Of a stretch of DNA of 64,000 nt, positions 58,309 through 64,000 are shown piece after piece. Made by a program: the position numbers and the translations under genes. The number at the start of each line of letters is the position of its first letter. The first letter of the stretch is position 1. Source of the DNA: Desulfatibacillum aliphaticivorans DSM 15576 (GTDB lineage Bacteria; Desulfobacterota; Desulfobacteria; Desulfobacterales; Desulfatibacillaceae); contig NZ_AUCT01000025.1 in assembly GCF_000429905.1 (NCBI RefSeq), positions 1 through 64,000 of the forward strand. The letters run 5' to 3'. The notes under the pieces are model-generated. The model was not told the DNA's origin. It saw nothing but the letters and a program-made list of their open reading frames with translations, and did no database searches.

Positions 58309-60060
58309 ATGGGAAAGTATTCTTCCAACATCATTGCTGACAGCCTTGCCGGCGCAGCAAGCTACAAGGGAGACAGAGAAGCCATCGTATACGGAGACGT
58401 CCGCGTATCGTGGGAGCAGCTTGTCAACCGGACCAATCAAGCGGCGCAGGCCTTTATTCGCCTGGGCGTAAAAAAAGGCGACAAAGTCGCGTTCATGTTC
58501 CACAACACGCCTGAGTTCGTGGAAATCAACCTTGGAATCCAGAAGGCAGGCGGCATACCGGCGCCCATGAATTACCGGCTTGTGGCCCCAGAAATTGAGT
58601 TTCAGGCCAATCATTGCGACGCCAAAATCTTTCTTTTTGACGAAACCTGGAACGAGGAAGTGGAAAAGGCGGCGCCCAACCTCACCGCCATCAAGCATTT
58701 TATCTGCAAGGGAAAAACCAAGCTGAAAGGCGCCCTGGATTATGACGAATTCGTAGCCGGAGAGCCGGCCATGGATCCGCAAATCCCAACACAGCCTGGC
58801 GATCCCGCGGTCATGATCTACACCGGAGGCACCACGGGATTCCCCAAGGGGGTGCTGCTTTCGTACCAGGCCCATGTGGACATGGTGGCATCCCTGGTTT
58901 CCAACATCGTGGTGTATGTTTCCAAGATGAATCTTTCCACGGACAAGTTGAAAAACCTCACCGAGGACATGTCCTTTCCGGCCGTAGGGCTGGCTCTGCC
59001 CCTGTTGCAGACCAAACTGTTCAAACGAATCATGCAAAAGCAGGGAACTTTGAAGTTCATCAATTCCAGGCTGCTTAAAATCATAAACAATCCCGGCCGG
59101 ATAAAAATGCGTTACAAAAACCCTTTGGGCTTTATGTTCCCTTCCATGCCTCTGTTTCACGACGCGTCCTACGCCATGCTCATGGCGGGAATTTTCATGG
59201 GCAATATGCGGTTTATCCTGATCCCGGGCTTGAGCTTCAACCCGGACAGGGTCTTTAAAGCCATCCAGGACGAAAAGCCCACCATCCTGGCCAACGTGCC
59301 CACAGGCTGGAAAAAACTGGTCAAACACCCGGACGCAAAAAATTACGATGCGCGCTCCGTCAAGGTGTGCATCTCAGGCGCAGGCGTCTGTCCTTTGGAC
59401 GTGAAGAAGAAAATGTTCTCGACCTTCCCCAATACGGTGGTTGCGGACATGTTCGGCCAAACGGAAATGACGCCCGTGACAACCTTTAAAATCGATGCAG
59501 ATCCTTCCACCCTCAAAGACCGTTCCGTAGGCGCCTCCATTGTGGAGGTGAAAATCGTGGACGATTTGGGCAATGAGGTTCCCAAAGGGGAGCACGGCGA
59601 AATCCTGTACCGCTCCTCCACCATCATGATGGGCTACTACAAGGACGAGGAAAAGACTGACGAGGCCATGGCTGGAGGCTGGTTCAAGAGCGGCGACCTG
59701 GGCTATATCGACCAAGACGGCGAAGTCCGCCTGTTGGACCGGAAAAAGGAATGCATCAACACCGGCGGCGAGAAAGTCTTTCCCGTGGAGGTGGAAGGCG
59801 TTATCGGAACCCACCCGGCTGTTGAAAACGTCTGCGTCATCGGCCAGGAAGACGAAGATTGGGGCACGCGGGTCAGCGCCCTGGTTCAACTCCATGCCGG
59901 CGATACGGCCACGGAGCAGGAAATCATCGAGCATTGCCGCGGCAAGATCGCCGGATATAAAATCCCGAAATCCGTGGTCTTTGTGGACGAGTTCCCCTTG
60001 TCTCCCGTGGGAAAGATTCTCCGGGCCAAGGTGAAGGATCTCCTGAGTCAATCCGCTTAA
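58309..60060 (+). CDS. AMP-dependent acyl-CoA synthetase/ligase
   Basis: A 583-residue adenylate-forming enzyme that activates a fatty or other carboxylic acid to its CoA thioester. The P-loop-like motif is MIYTGGTTGFPKGVLLSY, then DMFGQTEMTPVT, the A8 region GWFKSGDLGYIDQDGEVRLLDRKKE and the C-terminal lysine motif PLSPVGKILRAKVKD. About 60 extra residues between A3 and A5 (about 205-265) are unusual. The ATG at 58309 has GGAGG six bases before it; upstream in-frame starts lack a site. It is paired with a racemase gene 300 bp on and a divergent double TetR, suggesting a regulated branched- or methylated-acid degradation unit. Confidence 0.9.
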   Translation: MGKYSSNIIADSLAGAASYKGDREAIVYGDVRVSWEQLVNRTNQAAQAFIRLGVKKGDKVAFMFHNTPEFVEINLGIQKAGGIPAPMNYRLVAPEIEFQANHCDAKIFLFDETWNEEVEKAAPNLTAIKHFICKGKTKLKGALDYDEFVAGEPAMDPQIPTQPGDPAVMIYTGGTTGFPKGVLLSYQAHVDMVASLVSNIVVYVSKMNLSTDKLKNLTEDMSFPAVGLALPLLQTKLFKRIMQKQGTLKFINSRLLKIINNPGRIKMRYKNPLGFMFPSMPLFHDASYAMLMAGIFMGNMRFILIPGLSFNPDRVFKAIQDEKPTILANVPTGWKKLVKHPDAKNYDARSVKVCISGAGVCPLDVKKKMFSTFPNTVVADMFGQTEMTPVTTFKIDADPSTLKDRSVGASIVEVKIVDDLGNEVPKGEHGEILYRSSTIMMGYYKDEEKTDEAMAGGWFKSGDLGYIDQDGEVRLLDRKKECINTGGEKVFPVEVEGVIGTHPAVENVCVIGQEDEDWGTRVSALVQLHAGDTATEQEIIEHCRGKIAGYKIPKSVVFVDEFPLSPVGKILRAKVKDLLSQSA

Positions 60061-60360
60061 AAGCTGAAACGGCAAGGCTTGGCTGGCCTTATAGGCAGGA
60101 GGCGATTCCCTGATCTTTTATCCAACAATTGTTGGAAACAAAATATAGGAAATCCTGCTTGCACTTACGGCGCCTTTCAGGGTATTGTACCTCATCGGCC
60201 GGATGATTTGCCTTTTATCGATAGAATCGTCCGTCCGGGGCCTGTCTGTCTTGGAGGTTCACACAAACCATCAGGTGTGAAAATAAAACTTTAATTTACA
60301 AACAATTAAAGACGTAAAATCGGATTGCGATTTTTTCGGAGATTGAAGGAGGGACGTGAC
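60061..60360. other. 300-bp spacer between ligase and racemase genes
   Basis: No gene. It holds the perfect 16-bp palindrome TCCAACAATTGTTGGA (60121-60136), a possible operator, and ends with AAGGAGGG before the racemase start. Confidence 0.45.
60121..60136. promoter_or_regulatory. Perfect 16-bp palindrome, possible operator
   Basis: TCCAACAATTGTTGGA is fully self-complementary. It differs from the TTATCAA operator candidate at 58139, so a second regulator may act here. Confidence 0.3.
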
Positions 60361-61497
60361 ATGGGACCTTTGGAAGGGATTACAATCATTGAACTGGCCG
60401 GCATCGGCCCCGGACCTTTTTGCGGCATGATGCTCGCCGATATGGGCGCGACCGTCATCCGCGTGGAACGCACCGGTCCTTCCGGGCTTGGCAGCCTGCC
60501 CGGCGACGTGCTTGCCAGGGGGCGGAAATCCGTCGCAGTAAATTTAAAAAACCCGGAAGGCCAGGCAGTCGTTCTTAAGCTGTGCGAAAAAGCGGACGCC
60601 ATTTTTGAGGGATTTCGGCCGGGCGTGGCCGAACGCATGGGCGTGGGGCCGGAAGATTGCTGGAAGGTGAATCCCAAGCTGGTATACGGCCGCATGACGG
60701 GATGGGGCCAGGAGGGGCCTTTGTCCCAGGCGTCCGGGCATGACATCAATTATATCTCTCTTGTGGGCGCTCTTCACGCTATCGGCCGCAAGGGGCAGAC
60801 GCCTGTACCGCCCTTGAACCTGGTTGGCGACTTCGGCGGCGGCGGCATGCTGCTGGCTTTCGGCATGGTCTGCGCACTTTTGGAAGCCCAAAAATCCGGC
60901 AAGGGGCAGGTGGTGGACGCCGCCATGGTGGATGGCGCAGCCACCCTCATGGCCATGTTTTTCACGTTCAAAAATCTGGGCATGTGGAACGACAAGGAGC
61001 GCCAGGTCAACCTGCTGGACGGCGGCGCCCATTTTTACGATACGTATGAAACCAAGGACGGCAAATACATTTCCCTCGGTTCCATCGAACCCCAGTTCTA
61101 TGAACTGCTTTTGCAAAAAGCGGAGTTGGACCGGGATAAGTTCGGAAACCAGATGAATTTCGGCGCATGGCCGGAGTTGAAGGTGGAACTCGCCGAGGTT
61201 ATCAAGCAAAAAACCCGGGATGAATGGTGCGAAATCATGGAAGGTTCGGACGTCTGCTTCGCCCCGGTCCTCAATCTGAGCGAAGCCCCGGAGCATCCCC
61301 ATAACAAGCTCAGGAAAACCTTCGTGGAACTGGACGGCGTGCTGCAGCCCGCTCCTTCTCCGCGTTTCAGCAGAACGGAGGCGGAACTGACCAACAGCGC
61401 TCCCAAGGTTGGCCAGGATACGGACGCCGTATTGACCGATTGCGGCTTTTCCGCGGAAGAAATCGCCAAACTCCGTGAAAATGGAGATGTGGCGTAG
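60361..61497 (+). CDS. Alpha-methylacyl-CoA racemase-like CoA transferase family III enzyme
   Basis: A 378-residue CaiB/BaiF-family protein. LADMGATVIRVER, ARGRKSVAVNLKNPEGQ and WGQEGPLSQASGHDINY are typical. The catalytic acid/base pair of alpha-methylacyl-CoA racemases is present as His in GHDINY and Asp in LNLVGDFGGGGM, favouring racemase over CoA transferase. It would interconvert (R)- and (S)-2-methylacyl-CoA so that branched acids can enter beta-oxidation. AAGGAGGG lies before ATG 60361. It follows the acyl-CoA ligase and ends with a strong terminator. Confidence 0.9.
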   Translation: MGPLEGITIIELAGIGPGPFCGMMLADMGATVIRVERTGPSGLGSLPGDVLARGRKSVAVNLKNPEGQAVVLKLCEKADAIFEGFRPGVAERMGVGPEDCWKVNPKLVYGRMTGWGQEGPLSQASGHDINYISLVGALHAIGRKGQTPVPPLNLVGDFGGGGMLLAFGMVCALLEAQKSGKGQVVDAAMVDGAATLMAMFFTFKNLGMWNDKERQVNLLDGGAHFYDTYETKDGKYISLGSIEPQFYELLLQKAELDRDKFGNQMNFGAWPELKVELAEVIKQKTRDEWCEIMEGSDVCFAPVLNLSEAPEHPHNKLRKTFVELDGVLQPAPSPRFSRTEAELTNSAPKVGQDTDAVLTDCGFSAEEIAKLRENGDVA

Positions 61498-61526
61498 AGG
61501 CTTAACTTCTCAATGACAAACAAAAA

Positions 61527-61564
61527 GGCCGTATCGCTTGCTCCAACGGCAAAGCGTTACGGCC
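61527..61564 (+). terminator. Intrinsic terminator of the racemase gene
   Basis: GGCCGTATCGCTT (61527-61539) pairs with AAGCGTTACGGCC (61552-61564) with one mismatch, followed by TTTGTTAT and preceded by five As. It may work in both directions. Confidence 0.8.
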
Positions 61565-61592
61565 TTTGTTATAGTTCTATTCTCCGCTGCTG

Positions 61593-61766
61593 TTACTCGT
61601 CTTTCAGGACCGTCCTCAAATACAACTCGGATTCCGTTACCTGCTCCACGTCAGTATAGTAATAGTCGGAGGGATTGATCCCCTTTTCCGTAATGAATGT
61701 AGACAAGTTATCCAGAAACCCCACGGAATGGGTGATCTTGGGAAGCACGCCGTAAACAAAGACTAA
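61593..61766 (-). pseudogene. Orphan C-terminal gene fragment (about 57 codons)
   Basis: The minus strand reads VFVYGVLPKITHSVGFLDNL, STFITEKGINPSDYYYTDVE, QVTESELYLRTVLKDE, then TAA. Codon usage and the lack of low complexity look like real coding sequence, yet an in-frame TGA sits directly upstream and there is no ribosome site. It is probably the tail of a gene whose front was lost, perhaps through insertion at 61767. I do not recognise the family. Confidence 0.45.
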
Positions 61767-61849
61767 TCAACCACCTGTATAACGGGTGGCTTTGGCTTGC
61801 CCCCTGATAGGAGGCCTCCGCGTATGAGAAGCCCCTCGGGGGCTCATTT
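61767..61849 (-). mobile_element. Possible IS200/IS605-type end or derived solo element
   Basis: Three hairpins lie within 83 bp: CCACC-TGTATAAC-GGGTGG, GGAGGCCTCC and AGCCCC-TC-GGGGGCT, the last followed by CATTTTTA. Closely set imperfect hairpins of this kind form the ends of IS200/IS605 elements and their non-autonomous derivatives. The block sits exactly between a truncated gene and the splB-like stop. No transposase is seen. Confidence 0.35.
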
Positions 61850-62956
61850 TTACTTTATAAAGCAGACCCGTTGGGCGCTTTGGTCCAGCAGGGACGGCAA
61901 GTCGGGAGTCTGGTTAAAGGATTTTCGCCAGACTTCATCGTCCTCCATGCAGAAATACGCCGCGGCCTGGGGCGCCCGTTTTTTAAGGGCTGCGGCCATG
62001 ACCTGGAAAAGTTTGATCCGCAAGGGCTTGAAGTAGCGCATTTTGTTATCCAGGCCGGTAATGAACTCGCCGTAGACTATTTTGGATTTTTCAAAGCGGG
62101 ATTCGATAACTGCTTTCAAATCCGGCATGAACCGGAAGGTTCCCAGGCTGATCCAGACCACGTTTTCAGGCGATACGTGGTCAAAAATCAGGTCCACAAC
62201 CTTTTCGTATTCCTGTTCGCAACCGGGGTAAATCACCATAGGATCGAAATGGAACGCCAGGGGGTATCCCCAGGACTCGCATTTGGCGGCGGCCGCCAGC
62301 CGGGCGTGGAGAGGCGCGGTGTTGCGCTCCTGGGTTGCAATAACTTCCGGAGTGTTCACGGACCAAGCCATGATGGTTTTCCGGTTATGACTCAGCTTGT
62401 CCAGGCCCTGGATGTTCACGGTTTTGGATTTTAACTCCAAAACGGCGTGGTCCTGCCTGCCGAAACGCTCCACCAACCGGTGGGAAAGGCCGGACCAAGG
62501 CTCCCAGATCATGCTGTCCGTGAACTCGCCCGTGCCGATGCGCCGGATTTCCGGGTTTCGGGACTCCAAAACCTGATCCAATTCACTAAACAAGTCTTCG
62601 TGATTCACGAAAAACTGAAGCGCCGGCGGGTGGAAATAAGCCTGGAGCACGCAATAGGAGCAATCCATGGTGCAAAAGGTTCCGATGTGCAGAATCTGGT
62701 AGCCGCAGCAGGTGTATTCCTTGGTGCCCGGGCATTTGCGGACGAAAGCGCCTTTGTTTTTTGTGAGAAACAATACTTCCTTGGCGACTGAAATGGGGTC
62801 CGGCGCTTCGGCCACGCGCCGGAAAACGGCGGTGGGGCCGTCCACGACTTCCCGGGGGACGCCCTGGAAATAGTCCAGGATGGGTTGGATATTGGGCAGA
62901 TCCTGCACGTCCTGGTCAATGTATACGGTGCGGATATTTTTAGCGGTCAGGGTCAT
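61850..62956 (-). CDS. Spore-photoproduct-lyase-like radical SAM protein
   Basis: A 368-residue radical SAM enzyme. The cluster cysteines are Cys95, Cys99 and Cys102 in FCTMDCSYCVLQAYFHPP (CX3CX2C). RKCPGTKEYTCCGYQILHIG, RIGTGEFTDSM and SVNTPEVIATQERNTAP match the SplB family, which repairs thymine-dimer spore photoproduct. The organism is not expected to form endospores, so the substrate is probably another DNA or RNA lesion, or something different. Its ATG overlaps the end of the ParB-like gene by four bases, so the two are translationally coupled. Confidence 0.85.
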   Translation of the reverse strand: MTLTAKNIRTVYIDQDVQDLPNIQPILDYFQGVPREVVDGPTAVFRRVAEAPDPISVAKEVLFLTKNKGAFVRKCPGTKEYTCCGYQILHIGTFCTMDCSYCVLQAYFHPPALQFFVNHEDLFSELDQVLESRNPEIRRIGTGEFTDSMIWEPWSGLSHRLVERFGRQDHAVLELKSKTVNIQGLDKLSHNRKTIMAWSVNTPEVIATQERNTAPLHARLAAAAKCESWGYPLAFHFDPMVIYPGCEQEYEKVVDLIFDHVSPENVVWISLGTFRFMPDLKAVIESRFEKSKIVYGEFITGLDNKMRYFKPLRIKLFQVMAAALKKRAPQAAAYFCMEDDEVWRKSFNQTPDLPSLLDQSAQRVCFIK

Positions 62957-63924
62957 CGATCCAGGATTTTCCTCAGGCCGGGCTTTTCGGCGATCTCGAT
63001 TATAACATTATGGTTTTTTATAAGATCGTTGATATTTTTAAAGTAGAACTTTAACTCGTACACCTGCCCTTCAAAATTCGCGGGAGGGTCCAGACGCACT
63101 CCCTTGGGCAGGTTCAAGCCTTGCACCTCAGCCTCAAAAGCCTCTTGCGCACGGGTGATTTGGGGAAAACGGGTTTTCTTTAGAAGCGCCCTCGCCTCCC
63201 TGGCCTTTTGATTCATGTCCTTATCCGCATCGTTCAGGATGGCGGCGACTTCATCCGACTCCAGTACCGCCTTGCACGACAGGTCGTCCCGGGCGGCAAT
63301 TTCAACAGCCAGGGTCAGGATTTCGCGCTGCTTGCCCAGGCTGAGGGCCAGGCTCCGAAAGAATCGGACGAAGGCCAGGGCCTCAGCCTCTTCCATTTCG
63401 TGCAGTTTGAGGGCGATGGGAAAGGCGATGGCGTCTTCTTTAACGCCCTCAAGGATTTCTTCATGCATGGAGCACAAGGACTCCACTTGCTCCATACGGC
63501 GCTGATTGGGTGGCTCCGTAAGGAACAGGGCGTCCTTGATCATGTCCGCCCTATCCTTCCAGGGAAGCCCGGCCCCCAGCAAAGCCAGGGACCGGGAGGT
63601 TTCCAACATATCCAATTCCCTCTGGCCGGCGTTTTCCGCCACAGCCAGCACGGCGCATTCCTGATCCGAAGTCAGGGGATCCACCACGCGCACCTGGATG
63701 CGGCGCATGTCCAGTTCGCGGCAGACGTCCACGCGGCGAAACCCGGAGATTACCCGGTGCATGCCGCCGCCCGACTCCTGCACCAGGGGCGGATTGATCA
63801 AGCCCAGGGATTCCACGGAACGTTTCAGGCTTTCATCATCTCCGGCGGAGCTGATCTTGAAAGTCAGATCCTGGGAGTCAATGGAATCCAGGGCAAGCCA
63901 ATATGTCTCATATGGAGTATGCAT
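62953..63924 (-). CDS. ParB/Spo0J-like nuclease-domain protein
   Basis: A 323-residue protein. Residues about 8-95 form a ParB N-terminal (CTPase/nuclease-like) domain: SLKRSVESLGLINPPLVQE, HRVISGFRRVDVCRELDM, IQVRVVD and VAENAGQRELDMLE. The rest is helical with no partner ParA nearby and no obvious centromere-binding signature, so it is probably not a chromosome partition protein. It overlaps purC upstream (16 bases) and the SplB-like gene downstream (four bases). The tight coupling with a radical SAM repair-like enzyme suggests a DNA-related joint function. Confidence 0.82.
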   Translation of the reverse strand: MHTPYETYWLALDSIDSQDLTFKISSAGDDESLKRSVESLGLINPPLVQESGGGMHRVISGFRRVDVCRELDMRRIQVRVVDPLTSDQECAVLAVAENAGQRELDMLETSRSLALLGAGLPWKDRADMIKDALFLTEPPNQRRMEQVESLCSMHEEILEGVKEDAIAFPIALKLHEMEEAEALAFVRFFRSLALSLGKQREILTLAVEIAARDDLSCKAVLESDEVAAILNDADKDMNQKAREARALLKKTRFPQITRAQEAFEAEVQGLNLPKGVRLDPPANFEGQVYELKFYFKNINDLIKNHNVIIEIAEKPGLRKILDR

Positions 63925-64000
63925 CGCCCGCCAGCAGCTTCAGAGCTTGGAGATACTTATCCCTTGTTTTATCAAGAACTTCCTGAGGCAATTTGGGTCC
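63908..64000 (-). CDS. purC: Phosphoribosylaminoimidazole-succinocarboxamide synthase, C-terminal end
   Basis: The last 30 codons of a minus-strand gene entering from beyond the window: GPKLPQEVLDKTRDKYLQAL then KLLAGDAYSI and TGA (63908-63910). LPQEV-D-TR-KY-A---L is the conserved C-terminal helix of PurC (SAICAR synthetase, de novo purine synthesis). Too little is present for full certainty. Its tail overlaps the start of the ParB-like gene. Confidence 0.7.
   Translation of the reverse strand, partial: GPKLPQEVLDKTRDKYLQALKLLAGDAYSI

Larger units (their letters stand above)
61498..61849. other. 352-bp region with terminator, gene remnant and transposon-end-like hairpins
   Basis: Holds the racemase terminator (61527-61564), a minus-strand orphan coding remnant (61593-61766) and a block of hairpins (61767-61849) abutting the end of the spore-photoproduct-lyase-like gene. 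No complete gene is present. Confidence 0.5.

Noticed and set aside
63908..63924. Frameshift between purC and the ParB-like gene
   Set aside because: Both reading frames are complete at their ends; the 17-base overlap is a normal coupled arrangement.

Overview
The window reads as chromosome of a metabolically versatile Desulfobacterota (deltaproteobacterial) anaerobe. The gene set resembles alkane- or fatty-acid-degrading sulfate reducers of the Desulfatibacillum type: acyl-CoA enzymes (crotonase, SDR, acyl-CoA ligase, alpha-methylacyl-CoA racemase), an Fe-S aldo/keto reductase, many PAS/receiver signalling proteins, GC-rich genes and AT-rich, repeat-laden intergenic DNA. This identification is inference from gene content; no rRNA or tRNA gene was seen.

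Layout. 1-7609: a TonB-dependent receptor followed by a nickel/peptide-type ABC importer in which one permease and one ATPase are fused. 8017-10899: crotonase, a GlxA-type regulator and a metallo-beta-lactamase-fold hydrolase. 11005-14532: two paralogous small exported proteins divergent from a histidine kinase/response regulator pair. 14626-21913 (minus): a sugar-epimerase-like SDR, then kdnA, kdnB and a 1241-residue GlmS-like protein, a probable Kdo8N (8-amino-Kdo) surface-sugar module. 22024-33418 (plus): a storage-glucan cluster with a GH13_18 phosphorylase-like enzyme, an Fe-S aldo/keto reductase, a eukaryote-type bifunctional debranching enzyme, glycogen synthase and a eukaryote-type branching enzyme.

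34031-44020 holds an alpha/beta hydrolase, a hybrid kinase next to a CheB-CheR-PAS fusion, an SDR, a PAS-PP2C phosphatase and a lone receiver. 44248-50950 holds envelope and housekeeping genes (DacB/PBP4, YqaA, Pcm, an unknown, radical SAM, MltF). 50951-56435 is the accessory part: a 1088-residue protein joining a calcineurin-like phosphoesterase, a NACHT NTPase and a C-terminal FGE-sulfatase fold. Near-identical 535-bp direct repeats with no gap between the copies flank it. Its C-terminal codons look like the variable region of a diversity-generating retroelement target. This is the best candidate for an undescribed (anti-phage or conflict) system here. 56436-61497 encodes a double TetR protein divergent from an acyl-CoA ligase and a racemase. 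61593-64000 (minus) holds a gene remnant, a transposon-end-like hairpin block, a spore-photoproduct-lyase-like radical SAM enzyme, a ParB-like protein and the end of purC.

Several dispersed repeat families fill the intergenic regions. They include a roughly 45-bp palindromic element found seven times, a GTCGGGT...ACCCGAC element and REP-like sequences.
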